Shown here: positions 4,001-11,767 of the stretch, piece by piece | Position numbering within the stretch: the first letter of the stretch is position 1 | How the letters are laid out: every line of letters begins with the position of its first letter | Origin: an uncultured Eubacteriales bacterium | Lineage (GTDB): Bacteria; Bacillota; Clostridia; Lachnospirales; Lachnospiraceae | NCBI GenBank assembly: GCA_902783795.1 | Contig: CACZSO010000019.1 | Location: 1-12,907 of the forward strand | Direction of reading: 5' to 3' | Length of the DNA: 12,907 nucleotides | Notes under the pieces: generated by a model | Database searches by the model: none | What the model saw: the letters and a program-made list of their open reading frames with translations, nothing else | Told to the model about the DNA's origin: nothing | Position numbers and translations under genes: made by a program

Positions 4001-6967
4001 ATGAAATTGCGAACCGTATCGTCCCTGCTCTTCCTGGCTTTCTGCCTTTTCTTCTGCAGCTGTTCCGCTGCAAAACCTGCCTCTTCTTCTGAAACAGAAA
4101 AAGAAAGCCTGACTTCTGAACAGGCTGTGACTTCCTCTTCTCTAGAAGCTATGACCGGATCATCAGAAGAATCCTCAGCTGAGTCTTCAGAAGGAACAGA
4201 CCTTCTTGGCAAAAAACAGGACCAGGCCGAACCTGTCGAAAAGCCCTATATGCAGCAGGATCTTCTGACATTGGACCAGGAGGGCAGAATAGCGCTCTCG
4301 AATAACATGAAAAAGATCGAGGTCCTGCCAGACGAAGAATTCAATGGTGTTCATTTTAAGGGTCAGACCGCCCATTTTAAAGGCGGGGTCATTTCCCTTC
4401 TCGGAACCTTTGATTTTTCCGGCAGTCCGGTGGGCCGCATCAGTCTTTCCGGCATCACAGACAGCACGCATGATGTCAATGTATCGGTCTATCTGGATAA
4501 TGACAAGTCCCCTGCTGCCACCTTTAAGCTCGATCGTACTGACGAAGAAAAAGGCTGGGAAGGCGGTTACACCCATACGCAGGATGTTTATGGAAATATC
4601 CCAAATGGAACTCACACCGTTTCCCTTACGATCGACATAGACGGGGCAAAGGGCAATGAAAACGCGGATATCCTGCTTCGACATCTGGAGTTTGCGGAGT
4701 CTTCCGGTATCCCTGTCCTCTATTTTAAGATCGACGAGAGCCAGGGAAGCATCATTGACATGAATGCCAGTCCCGACCATAGCGCCAAGTGTTACGGGAC
4801 CATTGACATCCAGGTGCCTGAAGGCTTTGTGAGCGATTATCCGGGAGGCATCTCTGAGTCTGTAACAGATCTTGCCATGGACTACGTTCAGGGAAGAGGC
4901 AACTCTACCTGGAAAGATCCGGACAAAAAGCCCTACAAATTCAAACTCAGCAAGAAAACTGATCTTTTCGGTATGGGAAAGAATAAGAACTGGGCTCTTA
5001 TCGCCAACCGTTTTGACAACAGCCTGATCAGGAACCGCATGACTTACTGGCTCGGAGCCGCCCTGGATATGGAGTTTACGCCCCAATGCATCCCCGTGGA
5101 TGTGGTCATGAATGACGAATACTACGGAAGTTATCTTCTGGCGGAAAACGTCCGGGTGGATGAAAGCCGGCTGGCCATTGATGAACTGACGGATGATGAT
5201 GTGGAAGAACCGGCCATCACCGGGGGTTATCTCCTGGCCATGAATCCATATTATGAAGAAGATCCGAGGAGCACGTTCACGACAGACAAAATGATCCGCT
5301 TTTTCAATGAAACGCCGGATTTTGCCCCGGAAGAGGAAGATGATGATTTCCATGGCAACGATGCCCAGAGAGATTATATCCGTCATTACATGCAGCATAC
5401 TGAAGATACTATTTTCAGCGAAGCTTATAGGGATGACGATGGCATTGGCTATGCTGATTATCTGGATATGGACGCCGCTGTCAATTACTGGTGGATCCAG
5501 GAGTTTTCCAGGAATGGCGATGCTTATGTCACAGACAGTACCCGTCTTTATAAAAAGCGTGACGGGAAGCTGTTCTGGGGTCCTTTGTGGGACTTTGACT
5601 ATGTGGCCTGGGGTAATCTGGATAACCCCTCCCAGATAAAGACAGAGGGCTTCAATTACACTGAAACCCCCTGGTTCGACCGTCTGATGACAAATCCGGA
5701 TTTTATAGAGGAAATGCAGGAACGCTGGCCGGCCATCAATGAAAAGATCACAAAGATCGTTGAGGACGGCGGACTTCTGGACCGCTATTATGAGCAAATG
5801 GAGATCTCCGAGCGTTATGAGCATGAGAAATATGGCTTCTTCAGCGGCGGTCTCGGAAGTTCGGAAGAAGGACAGGTTTCCTTCATCCCGACAGAGCATA
5901 CCTATAAAGACGAAGTGGAGTTTCTGAAGACCTGGGTCCGGGAACGCCAGTCCTGGGTCAACGCCCATGTGGCGGAGCTTCCTGACCAGGTCGCCCATGT
6001 TACTTTCATTGCCTTCGATGAGATCGTGGAAGTCCAGGAAGTAAGAAAGGGCAAACGGATCAAAGGTATTCCGGAGGCGCCTGAAGTGGAAGGTTACTAC
6101 TTCACCGGATGGTTCACTGAAGACGGCCAGGAAGCCAGTATATGGCTATACATCAATGAAGATATGACCATAGAAGCGAAATATCTCGATGAAGAAACCA
6201 CTACAAAAGCTGACCATCTGTTCTTCCGGATGGATGAAGTCTGGGCAGACCTTAATACCGGCTCATACTTGCCTGTATACAGGACCACGCCTGCCAGCGC
6301 TGTGATCCATACCGTTGCCTGGACATCCTCGGACAGTGACATTGCCGAAGCAACGGCAAGCGCCGATATTATCTTAAAACAGACAGGAACCGTAACCATC
6401 ACCGGCACCCTGAAATCCGGATATCAGGCAGCTTATGTGCTTCATATCTACGACGGAAATGAACAGGCGTCTGTCTACCCTGAAAGCATGGAAACTGCCG
6501 AAAAGACATTGACGCTTCATCAGGGCGAAACGGTACAGAATCCATTGCGTCTGTATCCGGAAGGCCAGCCCATAAAACAGCCCATCATCTTTGCTTCTGC
6601 CGATGATCCTTCTATTGCGGTCGTTGACTCCTGCTGCGTGGTAACAGGACTTCAGCCAGGCACCACCACGATCCATGTGGTGGATTACAATTCCGACTGT
6701 GAGACTTCCTTTGAGGTCACAGTTCTCCCCGAGGAAGGCAAGCTTCAGGAAATGGATCCTGTATCAAAAGCCATCGATACCCTGTTAAGACTCGATGAAA
6801 CCGTCCGTCCGGCGGAATATACACCAGAATCCTATGCTAATTACGCCTCAGCCATCGGAACAGCGGTCGAACGTCTGAAGAACGAAGAGATGATCCCGAT
6901 CCTCATCGATGACTTGAAACAGCGGGCATTTAAAGCCTATGCCATGCTGGAAAGAAAAGAACCGTAA
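4001..6967 (+). CDS. CotH-kinase-domain surface lipoprotein with InlB-type and Ig-like repeats
   Basis: A 988-residue exported protein. The signal peptide ends in an atypical lipobox FCSC (Cys21), then a Ser/Glu-rich linker (about 25-68). Residues 85-235 form a beta-rich domain of unknown type. The CotH domain spans about 240-655: QGRGNSTW (297-304), KKPYKFKL, DLFGMGKNKNWALIANRFDNS with RN at 344-345, and WGPLWDFDY (526-534) carrying the conserved Asp pair. CotH of Bacillus is an atypical protein kinase of the spore coat; here the domain is predicted outside the cell. An InlB B-repeat-like unit follows (about 665-728, with GYYFTGWFTEDG), then two Big_2-like Ig domains (about 740-817 and 825-909; the second has SIAVVDSCCVVTGLQPGTTT) and a helical tail. 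It has its own promoter and terminator. Kinase activity and target are unproven; a carbohydrate- or adhesion-related role is equally possible. Confidence 0.9.
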   Translation: MKLRTVSSLLFLAFCLFFCSCSAAKPASSSETEKESLTSEQAVTSSSLEAMTGSSEESSAESSEGTDLLGKKQDQAEPVEKPYMQQDLLTLDQEGRIALSNNMKKIEVLPDEEFNGVHFKGQTAHFKGGVISLLGTFDFSGSPVGRISLSGITDSTHDVNVSVYLDNDKSPAATFKLDRTDEEKGWEGGYTHTQDVYGNIPNGTHTVSLTIDIDGAKGNENADILLRHLEFAESSGIPVLYFKIDESQGSIIDMNASPDHSAKCYGTIDIQVPEGFVSDYPGGISESVTDLAMDYVQGRGNSTWKDPDKKPYKFKLSKKTDLFGMGKNKNWALIANRFDNSLIRNRMTYWLGAALDMEFTPQCIPVDVVMNDEYYGSYLLAENVRVDESRLAIDELTDDDVEEPAITGGYLLAMNPYYEEDPRSTFTTDKMIRFFNETPDFAPEEEDDDFHGNDAQRDYIRHYMQHTEDTIFSEAYRDDDGIGYADYLDMDAAVNYWWIQEFSRNGDAYVTDSTRLYKKRDGKLFWGPLWDFDYVAWGNLDNPSQIKTEGFNYTETPWFDRLMTNPDFIEEMQERWPAINEKITKIVEDGGLLDRYYEQMEISERYEHEKYGFFSGGLGSSEEGQVSFIPTEHTYKDEVEFLKTWVRERQSWVNAHVAELPDQVAHVTFIAFDEIVEVQEVRKGKRIKGIPEAPEVEGYYFTGWFTEDGQEASIWLYINEDMTIEAKYLDEETTTKADHLFFRMDEVWADLNTGSYLPVYRTTPASAVIHTVAWTSSDSDIAEATASADIILKQTGTVTITGTLKSGYQAAYVLHIYDGNEQASVYPESMETAEKTLTLHQGETVQNPLRLYPEGQPIKQPIIFASADDPSIAVVDSCCVVTGLQPGTTTIHVVDYNSDCETSFEVTVLPEEGKLQEMDPVSKAIDTLLRLDETVRPAEYTPESYANYASAIGTAVERLKNEEMIPILIDDLKQRAFKAYAMLERKEP

Positions 6968-6982
6968 GTAATATAAATACAG

Positions 6983-7013
6983 AAAGGAGCGGGCAAGCAT
7001 CCCGCTCCTTTTT
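6983..7013. terminator. Bidirectional intrinsic terminator between convergent genes
   Basis: AAAGGAGCGGG (6983-6993) and CCCGCTCCTTT (7001-7011) form a perfect 11-bp stem with a 7-base loop. On the plus strand five Ts (7009-7013) follow the GC part, ending the CotH-type transcript 15 bases after its stop. On the minus strand it lies 38 bases beyond the hydratase stop and is followed by a weaker T-rich run. Confidence 0.88.
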
Positions 7014-7050
7014 GCACTGTGTTTGATCCTCCTGTTATTGCGGCAGGTGC

Positions 7051-9366
7051 TTATTTCTCTTTCTGCAGCAGTTTTTCCTTATTGTAATTGATCAGGCATC
7101 CGTCCAGGATGATCTTCTTCTCCTCTTCTGTCAGCGGATCCCAGCGAAGGGTAAAGGGAACCAGTTTTCTTTCTTCTGTATCCACCTTATAGGCTGTGAT
7201 CTCCCCTTTTCCTTCACGGACTGCTTCCTTGATGCCCGGAATATAGAGATAATCCAGATTCTTAAAGGGCAGGTCTCCGTCGATCAGGAAGGGGATCATA
7301 CCCCAGTTGATCAGATTACTGCGGTAACGTTTTGTTGCATATTCGCGGGCAATGTTTGCTACACCTCCCAGCACACGCTGGCAGGAAGCGGCCTGCTCAC
7401 GGGCAGATCCATCACCCGGTTTTTCCGCAAAAATGGTGCTGACGATCATGAAAGTGTTGTGATTCGCTTCCGGGAACTGTCCTTTAACGACAGAAACCAT
7501 CTGGGCAAAGGAAAGGTCCGCTTTCCCCGGGCAGTTATCGCTGCCCTCCGCCTTCTCACGGCGCAGGGCTTCCAGAGCCTTGACTTCCTTAGCTCTTCCC
7601 ACATACTGCGGATCCTTCCGGCTTAAGGTAAACTCGGCCAGTCCCAAAGGATTCGACCGGTAGGACGAAGTTTCTCCTGAAGGGATCAGTTCATCGGTGG
7701 TGGTCACAGGATCATGGATCTCAGATACGACCTTTAAGATCAGGTCATTTGAAAGCGGCAGCTGTTCCGGCCAGTCTACGATGTTCGGGCCACGCTTAAT
7801 CTCTGTCTCCGGTTCAGGCTTCTGCCAGCCGTCATAGACACGATTCGCGTAAATAGTGCTGTCGAAGAAATATTTTGGCCGTGTGAAGTCTGCATCGATA
7901 TCCAGTGCCGATGTCAGGATGCCGTGATTCAGGGCAGTGGCTGCGATAGAGCGGGCATCCATCAGCGCAACGGAAGCGATCTGTCCATCCTGGACCCGGG
8001 AACCTTCACGGTTCGGGAAATTCCGGGTTGAGTGGCGGACAGAAAGACCATTATTGGCAGGAACATCGCCGGCTCCGAAGCAGGGACCGCAGAAAGCGGT
8101 CCGTACGGTTGCGCCGCTCTGGATGAATTTCTGGATGCTTCCGTTCCGCAGCAGCTCCATCAGGACCGGCTGAGAGGCCGGATATACAGAAAGGCTGAAT
8201 TCTCCGGCACCGATAGACTGTCCGTTCAATATATCAGCTGCATCGCACAGATTCTCAAACCCGCCTCCTGCGCACCCGCCGATGACAGCCTGCTCCACAT
8301 ACAGTTTTCCGTTTCTTACCTTGTCCCGCAGTGTGAAATTCACTTTTTCACCAAAGGAAACCTTTGCCTTCTGCTCGGTATCGTACAGGATATCTTCCAG
8401 GTTCTCATAAAGCTCACGGATGGTATAGGCATTTGACGGATGGAAGGGCATGGCGATCATGGGCTCCAGTTCATCCAGGTCTATTACGACCACGCTGTCA
8501 TAATAAGCTCCATCTTCAGGCCGCATCTCTTTATACGCTTCCGGACGGCCATGGATCTCCAGGAAGTCTTTTACTGCAGTGTCGGTCTTCCATACCGAAG
8601 ACAGGCAAGTCGTTTCTGTGGTCATGACATCTACGCCTATCCTGAAATCGACAGACAGGCCGTCCACACCGGGACCCACAAACTCCAGCACTTTATTCTT
8701 CACAAATCCATTGCCAAAGGTAGCTCCGACCAGAGCGATGGCCACATCCTGCGGACCGACGCCTTTCTTCGGGGTACCCTTCAGATATACGGCCACGACT
8801 TCCGGCCGGTCTATGTCATAGGTCTGGTTCAGTAACTGCTTCACCAGTTCCGGCCCGCCTTCGCCTACACCCATCGTACCCAGAGCACCATAGCGGGTAT
8901 GTGAGTCAGATCCCAGGATCATTCTTCCGCCGCCGGACAGCATTTCACGGGCATACTGATGGATCACGGCCAGATGGGGCGGCACGTAGATCCCGCCGTA
9001 TTTCTTCGCTGCCGACAGGCCAAATACATGGTCATCTTCATTGATGGTCCCGCCTACGGCACACAGCGAATTATGGCAGTTTGTCAGCACATAGGGCATG
9101 GGGAATTCTTTCAGCCCCGAAGCTCTGGCGGTCTGGATAATGCCCACATATGTGATATCATGGGATGTGAGGGCGTCGAACCGGATGTTCAGTTTTTTAT
9201 CATTTCCCGACTGATTATGAGCCGTCAGGATCTGGTATGTCATGGTCTTCTTTAAGCCATCAGCCGGATCAGCCGTTTTGCCGTTGATCTCGGGAGCGGT
9301 AAAAGCAAGCGTATCATTGACCAGATACGCACCCTGTTTATATAAGGTGATGATGCCTTCCTTCAT
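7051..9366 (-). CDS. Aconitase-family hydratase, YbhJ-like
   Basis: A 771-residue cytoplasmic iron-sulphur hydratase of the aconitase superfamily. GSDSHT (152-157) and GTMGVGEGGPE (163-173) are core substrate-binding motifs. The three cluster cysteines are present: Cys365 in VIGGCAGGGFENL, and Cys426 and Cys429 in AFCGPCFGAGD, followed by STRNFPNREGS (446-456). A linker leads to the swivel domain (about 550-760) with YRSNLINWGMIPF. The first motif reads GGCAGG where aconitase has GSCTN, and the length (about 750-770) matches the YbhJ-like branch better than AcnA (about 890). The substrate is uncertain: citrate/isocitrate is likely in Clostridia, where this type may serve as the aconitase, but a related acid is possible. 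The start is firm, with AAAGGA 7 bases upstream. It is apparently monocistronic, with its own promoter, inside a split Tad locus. Confidence 0.9.
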   Translation of the reverse strand: MKEGIITLYKQGAYLVNDTLAFTAPEINGKTADPADGLKKTMTYQILTAHNQSGNDKKLNIRFDALTSHDITYVGIIQTARASGLKEFPMPYVLTNCHNSLCAVGGTINEDDHVFGLSAAKKYGGIYVPPHLAVIHQYAREMLSGGGRMILGSDSHTRYGALGTMGVGEGGPELVKQLLNQTYDIDRPEVVAVYLKGTPKKGVGPQDVAIALVGATFGNGFVKNKVLEFVGPGVDGLSVDFRIGVDVMTTETTCLSSVWKTDTAVKDFLEIHGRPEAYKEMRPEDGAYYDSVVVIDLDELEPMIAMPFHPSNAYTIRELYENLEDILYDTEQKAKVSFGEKVNFTLRDKVRNGKLYVEQAVIGGCAGGGFENLCDAADILNGQSIGAGEFSLSVYPASQPVLMELLRNGSIQKFIQSGATVRTAFCGPCFGAGDVPANNGLSVRHSTRNFPNREGSRVQDGQIASVALMDARSIAATALNHGILTSALDIDADFTRPKYFFDSTIYANRVYDGWQKPEPETEIKRGPNIVDWPEQLPLSNDLILKVVSEIHDPVTTTDELIPSGETSSYRSNPLGLAEFTLSRKDPQYVGRAKEVKALEALRREKAEGSDNCPGKADLSFAQMVSVVKGQFPEANHNTFMIVSTIFAEKPGDGSAREQAASCQRVLGGVANIAREYATKRYRSNLINWGMIPFLIDGDLPFKNLDYLYIPGIKEAVREGKGEITAYKVDTEERKLVPFTLRWDPLTEEEKKIILDGCLINYNKEKLLQKEK

Positions 9367-9419
9367 GTCGTGATCCTTTCTATTCTGAGAGTCAAAACAC
9401 TTATGTCCTGTCTGTTTTA

Positions 9420-9438
9420 AAGGGATTCTTTGTCCCTT
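9420..9438. repeat. Inverted repeat at the hydratase transcription start
   Basis: AAGGGA (9420-9425) and TCCCTT (9433-9438) with a 7-base spacer; flanking TTAA extends the symmetry with one bulge. It begins 1 base downstream of the -10 box and covers the predicted start (about 9433), a good place for a repressor operator, or it makes a 5'-end RNA hairpin that stabilises the message. Confidence 0.45.
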
Positions 9439-9439
9439 A

Positions 9440-9468
9440 ATAATATAGATAAACCCTCATAATGTCAA
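9440..9468 (-). promoter_or_regulatory. Sigma-A-type promoter of the hydratase gene
   Basis: Minus strand: -35 TTGACA (9463-9468, perfect), 17-base spacer, -10 TATTAT (9440-9445, five of six). It predicts a start near 9433 and a 67-base leader. It lies just past the tadC-like stop (9504). I saw no convincing terminator between that stop and this promoter, so some read-through from the assembly operon is possible. Confidence 0.8.
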
Positions 9469-9503
9469 GAAAAACACACTTCGGGCCCTGAAAGCCGCTT
9501 GCA

Positions 9504-10910
9504 TTAAAACGCAAAGAAGGCCGGGATCACCAATGTTACGATAATGACCAGCAGCATCAGCATCATAGGTAAGAGGAGTTTTGTCCCTGCCTTTTCACCC
9601 AGGATCAATGCCGTATTCTTCCTTTCTGCCAAGGCCTGCTCCAGCTCTTTTTTAAGCGCTGCCTCCAGTCCGGAAACTCCCTGCCTAAGATTATTCTTCA
9701 GTAAATTTCCCAGCCTCTGATAAGACCTCAGTCCTGTCCGGCGCCCCAGATCAGCATAGGCATCACCTTCCGGCATTCCCTGGTTCAGCTGCAGCCAGGT
9801 GATCATCATTTCCTGTGTCAAAGGTTCGTTTTTCTGCTTTTCCTTTTGTTTATCCCGGATGATCCTTTCCCAGGCACTGCGAATACTTAAATTAGCCATA
9901 ATTAAGGTCCCCAGCCGGGAGACCAGGCCCGGATAAGCCATCGTAAGCGCCTGCTCCCGCTGTTTTTCTTCTTCTTTCCGCTTTTCCTGCGGCACGATCA
10001 CCGCTGCTGCCGCTGCCGCTCCGGCAAATAAAAGAAAGATCCAGGGCGAAGTTTGTTTTGTCTCAAAGACCAGGCTCTGTTCTTCCATGCTCTCAGGCAA
10101 GGTCAATACCTCCTGATCCCGCTCTTTTTCATTCACTGCATCGATGAGTCTTATCAGTTTTTCCCGGTCGCTCAGCACTTCTTCTTCCGGCATGATGACC
10201 AGTTCCTGTGTATACGTCTTTTCTCTGCCTTCATAGTGGAGACAAACAGAAAGGGAGGCTTTCAGCCCTTCTTCAGGAATCTCTTCCGCCATGATGATCC
10301 CCCGGGAAGAAATGATCTCAGGATCGCTGCTGATATAGGTGATCTCGATTCCTTCATCTGTCTCTTCCGGCAGGGCCAGGTCCTGACAGATTTCAGAAAA
10401 CGACGGATTCTCCCCCAACGCTTCCTGCATTGCTGTCTGGAAAACCTGGTCAAATATCGCTTCTAATTCCGCTTCTTCCGGCATTCTGGAAAGTACATTG
10501 ATCCGTATGCTCTCTTCTTTCGAAAGGCCCTGAACACTTAATTCTATTTTCTTATCTTCTCCGAAAGCCGGCCGTTCCACTGCTGTCAGATGTGTCTTTT
10601 CCCTGTTGGAAACGGCCACCCCCAGAGACATAATCACACCGAAAACTAATAAAATATAGGCTAAAGACCATGCGGCTGACCGTTTGGCATACAAGACCTC
10701 TCTTTCTTCTTTTGAAAGATAGCGGGAAGCATTCGTGAGTTTCCCTTTGCTTCTCATCCTGTCTTCCAAACGGCACAGATACAGACCTGGCGAAAGGAAT
10801 AACCTTACCGGCCAATGTTTATTCCCCGGGGTGTGTTTATATGCTTGTTTCACCGCAAAGACTCCAAATATCATCAGTCCCGCCAGCAGGATCAATATAA
10901 TAATCTCCAT
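9504..10910 (-). CDS. tadC: TadC-like pilus platform protein with a large external insert
   Basis: A 468-residue inner-membrane platform protein of the GspF/TadC family. Membrane segments are predicted at about 2-19, 80-99, 289-306 and 446-468. Between the third and fourth lies the cytoplasmic T2SF-like part (YPGLVSRLGTLIMANLSIRSAWERI, cited in part, 326-350; then LGRRTGLRSYQRLGNLLKNNL). The basic loop between the first two helices should be cytoplasmic, so residues 100-288 face outward. That insert is acidic and contains ITYISSDPEIISSRGII (190-206), which resembles atrophied bacterial Ig-like domains. Usual TadC proteins lack such an insert. ATG 10910 is preferred because AAAGGGG lies 9 bases upstream; a GTG at 10916 is too close to it. 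It begins 14 bases after the tadB-like stop. TadC identity is from gene order and the C-terminal half. Confidence 0.8.
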   Translation of the reverse strand: MEIIILILLAGLMIFGVFAVKQAYKHTPGNKHWPVRLFLSPGLYLCRLEDRMRSKGKLTNASRYLSKEEREVLYAKRSAAWSLAYILLVFGVIMSLGVAVSNREKTHLTAVERPAFGEDKKIELSVQGLSKEESIRINVLSRMPEEAELEAIFDQVFQTAMQEALGENPSFSEICQDLALPEETDEGIEITYISSDPEIISSRGIIMAEEIPEEGLKASLSVCLHYEGREKTYTQELVIMPEEEVLSDREKLIRLIDAVNEKERDQEVLTLPESMEEQSLVFETKQTSPWIFLLFAGAAAAAAVIVPQEKRKEEEKQREQALTMAYPGLVSRLGTLIMANLSIRSAWERIIRDKQKEKQKNEPLTQEMMITWLQLNQGMPEGDAYADLGRRTGLRSYQRLGNLLKNNLRQGVSGLEAALKKELEQALAERKNTALILGEKAGTKLLLPMMLMLLVIIVTLVIPAFFAF

Positions 10911-10924
10911 TCTCACATTCCCCT

Positions 10925-11767
10925 TTACATGTGGATATCCATGATCTTTTCTGACCAGAAATAAGCGGCGGCATAGACGGCCAGACAGACGGTCATGATC
11001 AGGTTTCCGGTAATCGTTGTATACATGACGTTCAGCAGATCCGGAGATGCCATCCTGACATAGAGCAGGATCCCCAGCGGCATAATATCCATGATGGCCT
11101 GCTCCATCTTTTTAGAAGCGATCATTGTCCGGATCTCATCTTCCACAGAGAACGCTGCCGTCAGATTATCCGCAGAAGCACGGATCACTTCCCTCAGCTG
11201 GCCGCCGGACCGGTTTACCAGGGTGAACACCGAAGCAAACTCCGAGATCTCCGGAACATCGGCGCGGCCCGCCAGATCCAGAAAGCTCTCCTCCGCCGTA
11301 CGATTCAAGGCAAAACCCGAGCACATCAGGCGGACCTCCCTAAGCATATCGCTGTCTTTCCCAAACAACTCCAACAGCTCTTTTTCCGAAGCCCGCAGGG
11401 CATTTTCAAAAGAATAGCCACTTCTTAAGAAATCGTTCAAAAGAGACGTTTCGGTTAAAAATTCCCGCTTCAGTTTCTCCTTACGCTGCCGGATCAGCTT
11501 CCGGACCTCTTTTTTCCCAAAGAAACAAAACGCCGGGACAAATAAGAGCATGGCCGGGATCAGGGAATCATAGAATATATATGAGCAAAGAAGCAGTATC
11601 CCCAGAAGCTTTCCTGTCATGATAAGCAGGTCTTTCAGCTGAAGCGTGTATACATTATAGTGAGGCGCCGTGAGATAAGAGCTTTTCCGTTCCGGTAAGC
11701 GGATATTTGCTTTTAATAAGGCTTCCGATAACTTTATGATCTTTCTCGCCCTCCTCCCTGAATTCAT
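10925..11767 (-). CDS. tadB: TadB-like pilus platform protein
   Basis: Inner-membrane platform protein working with TadA and TadC in pilus assembly. Read from ATG 11767 it has 280 residues. Two adjacent membrane helices (about 54-83) are followed by the cytoplasmic T2SF domain (about 100-225), with FLRSGYSFENALRASEKEL (113-131) and FTLVNRSGGQLREVIR (181-196), both typical of TadB/GspF proteins. Two more membrane segments close it (about 230-240 and 252-270). The N-terminus is uncertain. The frame is open up to ATG 11815, and PHYNVYTLQLKDLL just before the first helix resembles a conserved segment I recall in Clostridia TadB-like proteins, which argues against the ATG at 11620. All earlier starts overlap tadA by over 80 bases. 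Confidence 0.82.
   Translation of the reverse strand: MNSGRRARKIIKLSEALLKANIRLPERKSSYLTAPHYNVYTLQLKDLLIMTGKLLGILLLCSYIFYDSLIPAMLLFVPAFCFFGKKEVRKLIRQRKEKLKREFLTETSLLNDFLRSGYSFENALRASEKELLELFGKDSDMLREVRLMCSGFALNRTAEESFLDLAGRADVPEISEFASVFTLVNRSGGQLREVIRASADNLTAAFSVEDEIRTMIASKKMEQAIMDIMPLGILLYVRMASPDLLNVMYTTITGNLIMTVCLAVYAAAYFWSEKIMDIHM

Noticed and set aside
4187..5998. 603-residue open frame antisense to the CotH-type gene
   Set aside because: It lies wholly opposite strong CotH motifs, shows no recognisable domain, and has no suitable promoter. It is best explained as a shadow frame kept open by codon use.
8032..8835. Overlapping plus-strand frames opposite the hydratase gene (about 8032-8436 and 8440-8835)
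   Set aside because: They oppose conserved hydratase motifs and show no domain or start signals.
9471..9503. Terminator after the tadC-like gene
   Set aside because: GC-rich bases followed by TTTTT are present, but I could not form a stem longer than three or four pairs, so I do not call it.
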